A DNA stretch of 64,000 nucleotides, taken from Armillaria gallica (Eukaryota > Basidiomycota > Agaricomycetes > Agaricales > Physalacriaceae). Shown here piece by piece: positions 1-14,200 of this stretch. The stretch's first letter is position 1; each line of letters starts with the position of its first letter. The DNA lies in assembly GCA_037576215.1 (NCBI GenBank), contig JBANDB010000002.1:310001-374000 (forward strand), given 5' to 3'. The position numbers and the translations under genes were made by a program. The notes beneath the pieces were generated by a model, which searched no databases, was not told the DNA's origin, and saw nothing but the letters and a program-made list of their open reading frames with translations.

Positions 1-3000
1 CGCACTGGCAGCGCGTTAAGGGTCTTGACACCTCACGAAAGCAAGGGTCGAGCTAACGTACGTATGCAGAATAACAGTTTAATTATACGCGTCAAACGTT
101 CGTAGGATGCTTTCACGAGTTATACGGATAGTCCACGTCCAATCCTTCTTCAATTAGCTTGTCCCATCCTGAAGAATCCCCTTCCTCAAACTGCAGCCGC
201 AAAGACATGTGCACCACCTCAAGTAGTGAGTATCAAAGGTTCACTCCCGAACCTCCTCCAGGATCCCAACATCCTAACAATCACACTGTGGTAATCTTCA
301 AACACCATCCTGCATCCGCAGTGGATCGACTCGTCCACAAATTCGGCCCCGTCTCACCCACCTATCGTTCGTCCCCGTAAGCCCGGCAAGTAAAAATGGA
401 ACCATTAGTCTCGCGGACACGCGCAGAAATGCGAGTCTCGGGGTACAATTTTAGTATTTCCTCACCTTGACTCCCGTTTAGAGTACACCGATCCATAGCT
501 GCGTCACCATAGGAACCGACCTCTCTGTAAATCCAGCTAGTACCACAGCTTCCTGTCCTTGTGCGTGGTGCTTAATTCGCAGCATCGTCAATGCAGTCGG
601 CGATGAAATAATGCTGGCTGTAAAACCGCGGGGAGCCTTGCTAAAGTCGACGTCGTCTAGTGTCATCCGCAACTCGTGACGACAAAACGCTATCCCAAGC
701 TTCTTCGGAGGGCGTCACGCCACCATGACCCTCGCAGTCGTACGTTTCGCACATCGAAAAACAGTTACCCCTCCCGGGTTAGTACTATCATTGTGTACAC
801 CTATAATCTGGCTCCACGGGGACTGGAATAGCCTTGTGATGGCGCTCTGGTTCCACTGCGCCAGAGCGAGTATCTCCAGTCGTAGCGCATCCTGGAAGGC
901 CATGATAGGGCTCGGAGACGACATCATCCCCGCCTCGTCTATGACTTTGATGAACCAGGTCTCGGGATACCCAAATGACCCCGCTAAGTTTTCGGAGGGG
1001 TGGAATAATCTATACGGCAGAGCCAGCATCAGGCCATTCTACCGGGAAGACGTAGATAGTGCGATAGGGAGCATTGCATGGCGGAATATATTGGTCGTAG
1101 CGTCCATGGTCACGATGAGCATTTTCATCCCCGATCGCCAGAAACAAGCCGCAACGGAACTGCGGGCCCCAGGATACTTTCGTAGTTGTCAGACTGTAAT
1201 CGTAAGCACGACCACGGTTTAGTACTAGACAATGTTATGTGTTTCCACCTGATACGCACGTAACAAAGCGTCCATAGGGCGGGCGCTGCGTAGGTCAATA
1301 GAGTCGAACGAGGGGATTAAACCCATAATATCCTTAAGGATACAAGAGCTAAAACTATCAAGGAGCACGTCCGAGGGTACCGACGGATAAGAATGAGGAG
1401 GCCTTGATATTTGCAGCACAGTCGGTGATGCGAATCTGCTCGGTGTAAAGAGCTTCCAGCTCCTTACATATCTGGATAATCCGTTCTTGCAAGCTCGAGA
1501 CAGTGCTATCCCGTCTGTACAACGGATTCTAATGCTTCTTGTTCTTGATGTATAGGAGCATCATTCGAGCGGGAAAGAACTCGGATCCGTGAGATCGGGA
1601 GCCGTGATGGAAGAGTCGTGGTAGATGAAATGTCGGATCCGCAGTGCGGACAGACTTGGGATGTGGCGGAGAAGTTGGGGGCGAATCGCGGATGGACATT
1701 TATATCGCCAAGGATGGAAAACTGTTTTTCTCGAAGAGAAGGACTGGCTTACCAAAGACACAAAAATCTTGCCACGGCTAGACTTTACAAAGGGTAAGTC
1801 GATGAGTATGTGTGTGAGTTGAAGTAACGCCCACCTTCTCGTATATAAAGGAGAGGTGCATCGGTAGAGATAGACGGGCATAAAATACTTCAAGTCTCCT
1901 TAATACTTTCTGCGCACTCTTTATTTCTCAGGCCCCTATACAGTTGGCCGCGTTTCGGTCGCTAAGTAGAGAGCAGTTATCTCTTCATGCAGGCCCTGAG
2001 GTCACCAACGGCGTGTCCATTCCTCATTGAACTTGTGCTTGTCAACAATCTCAACGCATGCTACCCGTAACTCGGGCTTGAAAAGATAGATCTCAGCGTA
2101 TGATTTGGTGACAAACGTCAACCTTACGTACCCAACTCTCCTTCCTCTCGCGCTGGGCCCAGAGCCCTGCTTTCCTGGTCTCTAGTGCAGCCGTACCAAC
2201 GACACCTCCCGTCTGGGAGATCTGATGCTATTATCAACAGAATCTCGACTTCACAATGAAATCTTTGGTAACTGATGACCATGGATGAAGTCACGGAGAC
2301 AAGAATTGGTGTCTGTCGTAACTGCGGAACAGACAAGCTGACACGACCACATGGGTATGGCCATCACCTGCCTGCCTAGCACCTGAAAACAAGCGCCTAA
2401 GGTGGCGAAAATGATTGACCAGATAGCAATTTGGTGATTTTATAAACGAGGGAGTACCGTCATTAGTGTGTAGTATTGAACAGAGACTGAGGACAACATG
2501 CCCGGGATGGTATTCTTCTAACCGAGGCATATTAGTATCGAGTTGCACCACATAGAAATTGATCGATATCATTCTTTGATGACGATACTGAAAGAGTGTG
2601 AACAAAGAAGGAAGACAATAGGAGAACGAAGATGGCTTACGGCTGAATACTTCTAAGGAGACCCTATCCCTGTTGCCCGGGGTGTAAGTGGTGCAAGTGG
2701 CGATGGAAGAAACGACATGCGAAGTCCGCGGAAGATCTTCAAGATTCGCAACATAGAGAAAAAAAACATGTTGGTAGATACGGATCAAGGAAGTGGAGGT
2801 ATTGCGAAGGTTTGCAAGAAAATAGCCCATCGAGGCTGTGGGCTGTCCGACCAGATTGTGCCTTCCTGAGTAGAAGCGTTTGGTTACACGATTCCGCGCT
2901 TCGCGAGTGCCACTCTTTCCGGATGATTCAGCCATTATGCCAGCGTTGGCAGGACGTAGAAATCACAGGCTGTAGAGCCGCGGTGTATACGAGGCCTTGT

Positions 3001-4250
3001 TTGAAGAGGAAGCGACCTGTATCTTCTTAGTAACAGCGACGCGCGATTTAGCGAAGATTTGCGGTGATACTTCATATGCACTAGCCAGATATAGGCTACG
3101 TTCGGAAGATGTCTCGAAAATTAAGTGCTTGAGGAAGATTAGACAATCATGAAATCTGAATGTTATGATCCAGTGGGTCGAGCTGGGTTCTTTTCGAGGA
3201 CGAATGATTGTCATTGGATGATCGGATCCAACGCACGCGAAGCCTCACCGGCAAATATGTAAAGCGAAGGCTGGCTGGGTGTTTCATCTGGCGGCCAAAA
3301 ATGGCGGATGCGGTGCCGCGTTATGCGCCATTTCTCGCTTTTGGATGACAAAAATAAACATCTCAGTGACCCGCATACGACAGCGAAGTCACCTACGTAC
3401 GCGGAACGTGAGTATATGCGCAGTTATTCAGGGTAGGAACTCACTTCAAGATGGGACAGACGGTCGGCATCTTCGCCTCTGCTCTATGACGTAGAGACAT
3501 CCCTCCGAATGGCAGGATGTTGTCATAAACTGGGATATATGAGGAGATAGATTGAATATTTGCGCAAGGTCGCACCATAGCTTCGGATGGCGCGCCCCGG
3601 AATATCATTGTGTTTCGAAGTGAGGAAATCTCGAGGGCAGAGGGTGCAGTGGTGATAGAGTGGACAAGCGATCCTAATCACCAGCCGACGATCACAGCCA
3701 TGGAGACGAGAGAGGGGGTACAACGACTGAGGAGACAACTCAATGTCGGGAGAGTAATCGTACTCACCGACAATGTGGCAAGCAACGAGACAGGATGAGA
3801 GGGAGATCATGGAGGTAGGAAAGACGGGATGGGATGAAGGCCCGTATGGGCTATTTATAGGCACGCGTCATGGCGCGTCAGTCGAGCTGCACACGTGAGG
3901 GTAGTTATGCAGAACTTTTGGTAGGTGGTTGCCATCATCTGACAAGCATGATTGTATGTGTTTCGATAAGGTTTATTGACCGTTAGTATGAAAAGACCGA
4001 TGGGCGTCTGAGAATGTGTGGGCTTCCTATGCTGAGTGCAGGTGAAAAGATCAACAACTGTGATGACACATCTTGGTGATCGTGAGAAACAGGAAATACT
4101 TCGGTCCGCGGTCCGGCTGAACAGGACAAAGGGAGCACTCAGCAAATTTAGGGAAAATCGTTACAGATATCAACAAAGAGCCTAGTAGGTGGTGTTAAAA
4201 AAGAAAAAAGAGCAACCCCAAGCTACATCATAAAGAAAAACAATCCGAAA
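1..4250. other. Left flank, no supported gene
   Basis: Open frames here are short and none shows a recognisable domain. On the minus strand, about 480-1560 has broken frames, one reading PSDVLLDSFSSCI near 1380, which resembles an F-box start (LPxxVLLxIF). This could be a decayed F-box gene, but stops interrupt it throughout. A second broken minus-strand stretch at about 1600-3210 has the same character. A TATA-like box on the minus strand (about 3845-3857) lies some 35 nt before an ATG at 3813, which opens a hydrophobic stretch (MISLSSCLVACHIV) followed by a possible 43-nt intron; the resulting product would be only about 24 residues. None of these is strong enough to call a gene. Confidence 0.5.
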
Positions 4251-5778
4251 TCACAAAGCCAACTTGACACCCGAAAGAGATGTCTTCAAATCTGCAGTTC
4301 CCTTGCCTTTACCGTCCTCACCCCACCACACTCTGCCTGATACAATGCTACCCCCAGCTCTCTCAAAGTTGACTAATCTCTTTCTGTCTTCTCCTTTCGG
4401 ATCCTTCGGTTCGTCCTGGGTAGTGACCTCCGCCCTTCCCAAGACTGTAGCCAGTCTGAACTCGCCCTCATAAGTAGGATGCATCGTCACATCCACCGGC
4501 CCCATTGCAGTATGCGCAGTGAGGTCAAGCACGGAATCAACGGGCGCGTCGATGAACCCAAGCTCGATCTTTCCTCGTGCAGTGTAGGCTTTCACGTCAA
4601 ATTTACCACCCGTGAACGAAGGAGCGGTGGAGAGGAGACTGATGCCTGCGGAGATAGGTCTGTAGAATCCTTTAGTATAAGATGAAGGAGTGCATGACGG
4701 GAACTTACGCATTGGCAGTCTCCATAGAAACACTCGTAGACTCTTCCCCGTCTGCGTTGAACAGTCCAAGGATGACGTTGATAGCGCCATTGGCCGTAGC
4801 CAAGTCAAGAGATGTGCTTGTGTTGAAATTTCCCTCGATAGGGCTATTGGCGTTCTTGAATTTGCCGATCGCAGCGGACACGGACTGCATCGGGGGTCAG
4901 ACTTTCCACCGTTGCACAGAATGGAGGCTTACCTCGACATAGATGGGCATCATCGCACCGTGCAGTGTGATTGATTCGAAGAATACAGTCTCGAGCGCTC
5001 CAACTTGTTGGGAGAAGAGTGGCAGATCGGTACGGAAATCCTGGATGGTGAGGAGGGCTTTGGGCAGGAGGACACGAACGTCGAACCGGAGGGAAATGCG
5101 ATTGCGGTGAGCATGGCGAGGAGTCTGCAATGGGGGGCATAAGCAGTGGAACACTACAGAGAAGGAGATACGTACGAAGAACCCTATGCCATTCTCGTTC
5201 TCTGCGCGACTGACCTTGCACACTTTGGCCAGCTCGAGCTCGTCGTCCTGGTACCCGACTGTAACCTCCACCCTTGCCGTATCCAAACTGACATCCTCCG
5301 ATTGACCGATGTATACCCATCCGCTCGTGTACGATCCACGAGCAAGCAGAAAGAGCTTGTCAGAGTTCAGAGGTAGGTCAAACGACGCGGAAGCGGACTG
5401 TTCGCCATTCCAGAATTCTCCTTCTTGGAATTCGGCACAGTGGTCAATGGTGAGATCGTTAGGGATAGGCCATTCATAAGGATAGTAGTTGTGATCATGC
5501 TTCTGTGATGTGGATCAGCAACGAACAAAACAACCGAAGTATGGACGCACCTTTGCCGCTCCAAAAAATCGGGTGACCGCGTACATTGCATTTCGTGGGG
5601 CCATCAAAGCATGCTCGACAAAGAAAAAGAGGATAAACAGCATGACTATCGCAGTCACCCTGGTGAATACACTGGGCCTTCGCCGAGCAAGCGTCTGAGA
5701 CTCGACATGGGGCATAGTGAGGACAGAGGCTGCCTTGTCCTCGATATGTTTCGAACGCTCTTTCCCGTCGTACGACAT
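4251..5778 (-). CDS. DUF7330-like type II membrane protein
   Basis: Five exons can be read: 5551-5778, 5176-5499, 4933-5124, 4709-4884 and 4251-4659. The introns are 43-51 nt with GT-AG ends, and the joined frame encodes about 442 residues. After a short polar N-terminus there is one membrane segment (ITAIVMLFILFFFVEHALMA-like, about residues 45-65), preceded by basic residues (ARRR), so the long C-terminal part should face the lumen or outside. The rest is rich in beta-strand and small residues, with patterns such as ANGAINVILGLFN and TAHTAMGPVDVTM typical of the repeated-strand, adhesin-like fold of fungal DUF7330 proteins. The last intron uses the acceptor at 4660, because the nearer CAG would break the frame. 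Function is unknown. Family assignment is from memory of the pattern. Confidence 0.75.
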
Positions 5779-6564
5779 GGTGGTTGTGATAATGACCCGG
5801 ATGCCCAGAGGCTATGCTCTTATACAATGGCGAGCCGCGATGATGATAGAAGATGCCGAGGTCGAGTCATAAATGAGCGCTAGCGAAGAACCTGACTTTC
5901 AAGATGATGGACGTGATTACTGCGGCACAGCTTTCAATAGATAGAATGTGTACCGAGAGCTCCTCCGTAGTCAGTGGTACATAGTTGAAAGTGGAAGAGG
6001 AAGGGGGAAAATGTGCCGCGGCACAATTGACATCATTTCGGCCCGCTGCGCCCCTGTCGGGTTGTGCATTGAAATATTGACCTTATATAAGTGTTTTGGT
6101 GTAAATAAAATGCTCGGAGAGCCAATATTGCGGGAGATTTTGGAGTCTTGAAACTTTAAATAAGCTTTACTAGTACTGACTACCACTACGGATTCGTGTA
6201 GGCTCTTCGACTTTTGTATTCCGCACTCAAGATTCAGTGATTGGATAACAAATTAATTCCGCAGCTTCCCCAACCTTGTGAGATGCTTATCACCTCATGT
6301 CCAGTCTTCAGTTGCATGCAATCAGTACGGACATTCTTGACCGCAGATGTGGTAACTATCCGGCAAGATTCGAATCTACTGCGAAGGGCGTTCGAGCTCT
6401 GGGCCTTCGGCGGCACGGGCCGAGTCATAGTCACATCACATGACGTTACCAGTTACATTGTCGGGCCGCAATTTGAATCGGCAATCCAATCACAATCTGA
6501 ACTTCGAACGTTCCTGTCAGTGTCTCATTCTTTACGGGTGGACCACCAAGCTCCAGGTAGTGAT

Positions 6565-7943
6565 ATGGTCCACTCTGGAGGTAAGTCCTTTAAGGCTAGC
6601 TGGCCTGATCGAGTCGAGCCTTATAAGACGTCATAGCTACAACCATCTTGTCTGTTCCCACAGAGATTCTCGAAATTATCCTCCTGTGGGAGTATCCGGA
6701 ATGCGACACCCATTATCAGAAAAAAGCACTCCTTCAATTGTCTACCGTATGCCGCAGCTTTCGTGAAGTTCTCGCACGTCATATATATCGTGAATTTCCA
6801 TCCGATTTCATGATCCGCCACCCACAGCCGCTTATCGAAACGTTTTCTTTCCGCGGACACCTCATCACCGCTCTCGCGATACAATTCGAATCAATTCATC
6901 GACCGAAACCTCCCGGGCTACATTTCCAGGAGGTTTTAACTCTCTTTCGGACCTCGGCAAAACATCTGACGAGGCTTCAGTCTCTCCACTTCATCATCTT
7001 GCCCGATCGCAAAGCGCCTGAATGGTGTTCCAGATATTCTACTCTCCCATCCGCTACTCGTCTTTCTCTGGCCGAACTCAAAGAGCTGGAATCCCTTTTC
7101 AAACATCTTCCTCCCCAACTCGAAGAACTCGTTCTCGCTGAGTTTTCCTGGCGAGACGCCGCCCAGGGTCTAGCCAAAGCGCGCCTCCCAAATCTGCGGC
7201 GCATTTGCCTGAAACTAAACGCCGCCTCCCCACCTCCTCTCTCCACCTCTAATTTTCTAAGGGGCTGCCCGATTGTCAAGGAGCTCGAGCTACCTGCTTC
7301 TTGGTGTCCCAAGGCAGAATGGTTCCGTAGGGCCTTTGATGGTCGACGCTTTGAGCACCTGCGAATTGGTTTCACGTACCTCCATTGTCCAGAAACCCAT
7401 TCATGTACCTCTAAAAAGTGCGAATGGAACGAAAGTATCATCGCACTTTTCTCCAATTCTTCCCAATCGCTTAAAAGTGTCACTATTGGCACTGCATCGT
7501 TCCCTTGTACTCTCTTGAAGACCGCCATGCCTGGAGTCACATCCTTGTGTCTTTCAAACATTGAATTTGCGGACGATGGTTCCATCCTTGACGGCTTCCT
7601 GAGACCCTTCCTCAAATCACCCTTGGAACGCCTGACTCTTGAGGACTGCCGTGAGACCCCGGAAGATTTGACACAATACTTAGATCCCAGGCCTAACACA
7701 CCTAGGCAGAGTCAATCGGGTTCTGGCCCTTACTGGCCAACCTTGAAATACTTGGAGGCCAATCTTTATACCCAGTCCGATCGTGTTGACTTTCCTGAAT
7801 TCGATTCTGATGAAGACTGGGATCAGCTTTCCGAAGGGGATTATTGGTGGAGTGGAGATAATCGCAGAAAGCTAGAGAAAGACTGCAATGAGCGAGGAAT
7901 AGAAACACACATTTCCTGGGAATGGTTCGAAGGGTTTGGATGA
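6565..7943 (+). CDS. F-box protein with leucine-rich C-terminus
   Basis: The long exon (6637-7943) has no in-frame ATG before the F-box, and its frame is closed by TAA just upstream. A 16-nt first exon at 6565-6580 (MVHSG) spliced across a 56-nt GTAAGT...CATAG intron restores an ATG start and gives about 440 residues. The F-box follows at once (LSVPTEILEIILLWEY, then QLSTVCRSFREVLARHIY). After it come irregular leucine-rich stretches such as LEELVLAEFSW and LPNLRRICLKLN, ending in an acidic tail (FDSDEDWDQLSEGDYWW). F-box proteins link substrates to Skp1-cullin ubiquitin ligases; the substrate is not predictable. The gene converges on GCN1. The first exon is inferred, and the large exon is secure. 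Confidence 0.8.
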
Positions 7944-8282
7944 CTCCGTAACGGAACATCGCGGTTGAAAGAACTTTTTGTACTTCTTTTTCTGTATAAC
8001 GTTTCTTGTACAACCCGTAACGAATGCTTTTCGATCTAAAACACTCCATGAGCTTTGAAATGTACTTCGATGGCAGAAATTAGCAATGGCTCGACGCTGG
8101 TCTATAGATTTCGTAGTCTGAACGATTGCGATTTCATTTAAGTAACTCATCCAGTGAAAGAGATTTATGCCAGAAATCTAAGCGAATACACACGTGCAGA
8201 TTAAGGGTAAGTTGACACGGCGGTCTAGCTTCGGAACTTTATGAATCCATGCCTTTCGTGTAGATATCCCTAGTATACAGAT
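7944..8282. other. Convergent intergenic spacer
   Basis: This 339-bp spacer lies between the 3' ends of the F-box gene and GCN1. It is AT-rich and contains no gene. It must hold both 3' ends. Confidence 0.6.
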
Positions 8283-11200
8283 CTATAATAGGCCTTGCAA
8301 GCTCTCATCATCGATATATCTCAATGCCTCCCTCGCTTCTCTTGCAGGTCTCGCAATGGAAGGCTTTTCATTACCCGCACTTTCTATCACCTTTTGGGCC
8401 ACACTCCGCATCAGTCCTAGCTTCTGGAAGAGATTCTCCCCATCCGTCGGTGAATCACCTTCCCCATCTGGGGATAGGACCGCAAGGAGCGTGTGCGAAG
8501 AAATGACTGATGCTGGAGTACCCGCAACCAAGTACGACCTACAGAAAGACTGCTTTAAAAACATACTCAGAGGAGAATGAAGAATACGCACTCTACGACG
8601 GGTTGAAGCTCGTCTGGGAAGATGGCTAACGCCGCTACCAAGGAAGCAATAGCTTGTATGTACGATTCTGGCGGATAGAGGTCAGAACTTGGTCCGTAAA
8701 AGCAATCAAAAAGCTTACCATCAGAGCTTCCTCTATATGCGTCCATGACAAGGTCGACACATGCTTCTCTCGCCTTGTCACCCACGTTCTCCTTGGCACT
8801 TCTGACCACATGCGCAAGTGCCACCACTGCGCTGCTACCAATACCATCATCGGCGTTGCTTTTGGCTCCTGCGATAAGCTCTGTCACGACTGGATCCACC
8901 CTAGGTTGGCTTCTCATTAGCACGCCTAACGCCTTGGCCGCTTTATTTCTGACGACGATACTCGCGGGGTCGCTCACGCCCTTAACAAACGTCCTCTGCA
9001 GCTGCGGATAGAAGGGTTTAACGAAGGCTGGTATACGTTCCAACATTGACGTCAGTGCACTCAAGATAGCCGTTTTGACCGCCGGCGGGTACGTCGTTGC
9101 TTGTGTCGCCACTCGAATCAGGGGACCCGTGAAAGATACCACATATGGTTTGATCGCGGTATCTTCCGTACGTTCCACGAGATCACCAATAGCATAAGCT
9201 GCTTGTTCCCGCTGCTCGTTACTTCCGGTGGTCAAACCAGCAATAATAACGGGAACGAGAGGTGCAACGGCCTTGGGGATACTGAAACCGGGAACAAAGC
9301 GACCCGGAGCGCCAGTGGACTCTATACTCCGCCGTAAGGGGACTACGAGAGATTCGAGCTCATCCTTAGGAACGGACTTTAGGAATACGTCGATGGTTTG
9401 TACGGCACTCGAATATACGTCGTCGTAATGATCTTCCATGGCAGATATGAGTTGCCTAATCCAGTCCACACGGTATAACGACGTATCCAGATCGGTCTCC
9501 TCGCAGAAAATGGAGAAAAACTTGTATGCGCTCTTTCGCCGTTTAGGGGTATCGTGCTTGGACCTGAAGTAACGTTAGGACTAAGACAGAATTAACCGAG
9601 GATACACCGACCATCCTAAGAGCACCATCATGAGTGTGTTGAGCCCTTCAACATCAGCGATTGATGTGAATAATGCACGAGTTGCCTCATCCACTGCAGA
9701 TAATAGCTCTTCATCGGTCTCGTCTTCGATGACTTTGACAAAGGCACTTGTGATGGTCGTCAGTCGCTTGCTCAGCGCGCTTCCAGCAACAGTGACTAGC
9801 GAAGCAAGAGCGTGTGCATTGAACACGGTCATTGGTGCAGCTGTCAATGTTGGAATCAAGACTGGGAATACAGTCGCCGCCCGTACCTGTAGTCAAATAA
9901 AGTTAGATGGACGTGGTATGAGAACGTCGGACTACTGACGTTCATGACCTCCTTGAGCGCTTGCAGTGCAGTGCCAGAACTCTCTCCAGGCTGTCGAAGA
10001 GCTTCCAAAAGCGTAGGAATAGTTTCGTCAATAGCCTTGGGTCCCATATGCTCTTGCAGCATATCGAACGCTTTAGCTGCCGCAGAGCGAACATTGGCCT
10101 CATCATCGACCAAAGACACGCGAACCATGGATATGATGTCGTCTTCATGATCTTCTCGTTGAGTGTCGGTAGAATTTTCCCTGCACGACAAAGAAAATCA
10201 ATTTCTAGCAAGGTTCGCATCGAGATGGCTTACATAATTTCACTCAGGACCAAGCAAACACCTTCTCTAGTTCGTGAGTCGGTCGACGTCGCCTTGCCTT
10301 TGAGAATTGCCATGATTTCGCCCACGATCTTTTCACCGAACTTGCGACAAAGCTCTGCTATTGTGCGGCCAGAGGTCTGTAACGCCGTAAGTACTTGCTC
10401 CGAACATCAAGGATACCGACATACCTCTTGTTGTTCGAATTCGTCACTAGATATAAGGACAATGATTTGGCTGATCAGCTCGGGAAGAATCTCCCGGACT
10501 ACAAACAGTTATGAGTAAGCGTCTAAACAACCCAAAATATTCGTTGTACCTGTCCGGGGAGTGTTGTTCACCAATGCCTTCCAGATTTGAATTGATGATT
10601 GACGAACGACAGCGACACCATCTTGACGAACAAGATAAAGCGCAGCAAGAAGCCTATCGCGTCTTTCGACACCGAGGACTTCAACCAAAGCACGGCGAGA
10701 GCTTTCCGCAGTGCTGGCATCGGCGACGTCTTCCTCGTCAAGATCAGAAGTCTTTCCTGAGATACCGGAAACCTTAAACATGAGCTCTCCGACAAGGGTG
10801 ATGGACGATTGCTAGAGAAAGGCCATGAGCGAGAGCAAATGAAACAGCCTAATCCATACCCGAATGCGCCAACCTGGATCGAACATTCCATGCTCAAGCT
10901 CAGGAAGAAGAAGATCGATTGCCCTGTTCGCATAGTTGGTTATAATCATTCTTCCAGCCCTCATCGCTGCATCCCGGACATATTCTTCTACATCAGACAG
11001 ACCACTCAATATCGGAGTGATGATCTTCGGTAGATGGGGCTGGAAGCGAGTACCAAAAGTGGCCGGTAGGTACACCAGCAACGACATGAATCCTTCCCGT
11101 ACGGTAGCTCTGGGAGATTGCGCGTTCGCGATGATATCAGGAAGCAAACCTTCGAGACGCTCCATTCCGAGACCGGACAAAACTTCGCTCAATCCTTGAG

Positions 11201-14200
11201 CGGCGCCCTGTCGATCTACACCAGATGTATCCGTTTTGAGAGTTCGGAGAAGGCCAGGTACTAGGTCGGGGAAGTGTCCTTCACCCAGACGTTCTACTAG
11301 GGTTCCTAACGCTTTGGCAGCTGTAGCTCTGGCTTCCGGCACAGGATCTACAAGGACAATGTGTACCATCGGTAGGAGCTCGGAGAGATAAGGGACAAAG
11401 TCTTTTGAGTCTGTCAACGACGCCAGATTACCAACGATTTGCGCCGCCTTTTTCTTGGTATCCGCGCCACGCTCGCGTAGGCCTCGTTCTAGAATAGGGA
11501 CCACCTGGGTATCATCAGCTCAAAATACTAGAGGACATGCTTGAACACTACGTACCAACGCCAAGGACGAATGATCGATATAGTGCATGAAGGAAGTCTT
11601 GAGTAACGAGGACAAAGCCATTGGCGTCTTCGCAGGGTCGACGAGAGCTTTCAGCAGGACAGGAACCAGCGACTGGATCTCGGGGTTACTAATAACTTCT
11701 CCAAACTGTTTCAAACTCTTGTTTGCAGCTATTCGCACTTGAGTATGGGAGTCCGTCAAGACACCTGTGAGACGTGGTATGACAATAGGAAGCGAGAGGG
11801 AAAGCTGCCTAGGTGAGCAATACGCCATCATCCCAAGAAGCTCTATGGAGCCCTTCTTTGTCCGCCACTGTTTTTCATCAAGACCAGAAAGTAAGGAAGG
11901 TAAGATGAGCTTGACGCCATAGCCAGACATATTCGCCATGATGACCCGTGCTGCGTCTTGGGTGGCCTCCCTGACATCCGGGGTAGCATCTCCAAATAAG
12001 GAGAGCAGTAGCGGAAGAACGTATGTGATATAAGGTTCAAAAAGCCGCCCCAATGAATTGGACAGCGTTTCGAACGCAAACATCGTGCCCTGGCGAGACT
12101 CATATCTCTTCTTGTCCTCTGTAGCCGCCCGCAAACGACTGATCACATTAAACTCCTTCATCCCAGCAATCCCCGTGCCCTTGATGACACCTGCTAAACC
12201 ATACGCAGCGCCACGACGAGCAGCGTACTTCGGGGCATTCGCCAAACCGTCGATGAGGTTGTTAACCAAAGAAGGTAGTTTGGGCCGCATCAGTCTGACG
12301 AGAGGGGACAGGCAATCTGAAACAGCTATTTGCACTTGTTCGGCCGGAGTTTTGAGCGCCTCGACTAGTCTGTCAACGATTGTAGGGATGCGTGGGTCAG
12401 AGGGATCAAGGTGGCGGGCAACACGACCGAAAAGGATGACGACCGCTTCCTTTATATAATCGCCGGCTTCGGTTGATGGACTAGGACTGCTCAGGTGGTC
12501 TTCGAACATAGCGATGAGACTCGATATACACGAGGCACCGTGGAGATCGATGATCGTTGTCCCAGCAGAGAGCATCCCTCGACGAACATCAGGCTCGCGA
12601 TCGCCCAATGCCTCGTCCTGAATCAGGAACTTGAAGAATGGCTCGACTTCTGCTTTCGTAAACAACGGTGCTAGTAACTCGAAAGCGCGCGCTGTTGCTA
12701 CTCGAGACGGCCAAGGGTCTGAGCGATCCAGACTCTGCGCTATAACCATGCCCTAAAACAAAATTAGCATTAGGTGCGGCGGAGACGGCAGCGATACTCA
12801 CATATTGATCATATTCTGGTGCCAGAATCTTCGCCTACAATGCAAGTTATATAAGCAACGTGTCGCTGACTATTACGCAACTGACCTTTTCGCGGTAGTA
12901 TTCCTGTAACGTGGTGACGGTGTCCTTGATCGATTGAGGCCAATGTTCAACAGCTTCGGCAATGGCAGCGGCAGTGCCAGAGCGAACATATGCGTGATCG
13001 TGATCTGTACAGAGTATTATGAAATAAGATTCGTGATGGGTGTTCATTTTCAGCTGGCTTACTAAGGTAAGGCAGTAGTGCACCAAGGAATGACTCTGGG
13101 ACGTCTAACCCATTGTCTTCCCACACATGTTTTGCTAGGAAGGAGTTTTGCTCGTCGTCATCGTGACAAGCTATCCAAAGTTCCGGCGACCAGTCCGAGT
13201 CCGTCAAATCGAAAGGCTAACGGGGAAAGCGTCACCACGATTGTAATCCCTCGAAAACAAACAACTTACCTGAAGGGATTGAAGACATGAGTTTCGGACG
13301 TAAGCCTCCTGTAACAGCGTCCCCTGTAACAGAATATCTACTTCGCTTTTTGACGCCGTCCGATATATGGCTTCGCTGAGGTCAATAAGCGCCGATGACG
13401 CCTCCTTACTGAGCTTGGGTTGCTGACGGGTTGTCGATATGAGGATTTCTAAAGTCTGTTGCCGTGGGTAGTCAAGATCAGCGACTACAAAAAATCGAAC
13501 ATCAGTCTAATCCATATCATACCAGCCGGAGTGCTTACATTCTCCACAATGGAATTTGATCGTGTGCAGCGCCAATGCAAGCTGCTCTTCCCTTTCTTCA
13601 ACATCCTCAGTGGAGACTCCGCCTTGAGCCAACACATGACGGATGAGAGGAAAGATGTATGAGAACGTCGCGGGGTCGAATGGAGACTGCTCAGAGAGGT
13701 ACCGCAAGCGGTGCAATACCCTCGTGATCAAAGCTGGGTTACATTCTATAAGTAGAAACTGAACAGAAGCCAAGGATATACGTACAATTCAATGCCTCGG
13801 CTTGCAGTTCCTCCGGAACTACATCACCCTTTAATCCACGTAGAGTTGCAACCCCAACCCACTTCCTAAATATGTCCAAACGTTCTGAGCAACATTGGGC
13901 TAGTTCCTAACAGCCTGTCGTTACTACAAGCGGGAGCGAAAGATCGCCGGAACTCACCAGATATATGTCGACAGTAATCTGTCCGACTAGGCGGGATCCA
14001 GCTCCGTCCAACAATAGCGTAACCACTGATGATATGAACGCGCTGAATTGCGGAACGCCTGCCCTTACTAAGCTGCGAACGAAATAGAGTCCACGCTCTA
14101 GATTGGCCTTGACAGACTCTACCCGACGCCGTACCACGGATTCCTTCTCCAGCTGAGCGTTGACAAGAGCTTGCTGCTGCTTCGTCAATGTAGGAGTAGC

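Noticed and set aside
725..1222. 165-codon + frame
   Set aside because: No domain; the minus strand here has hints of a decayed F-box gene, so the frame is probably chance.
2291..2935. 214-codon minus frame
   Set aside because: Composition and lack of motifs suggest non-coding; no start context or splice partners.
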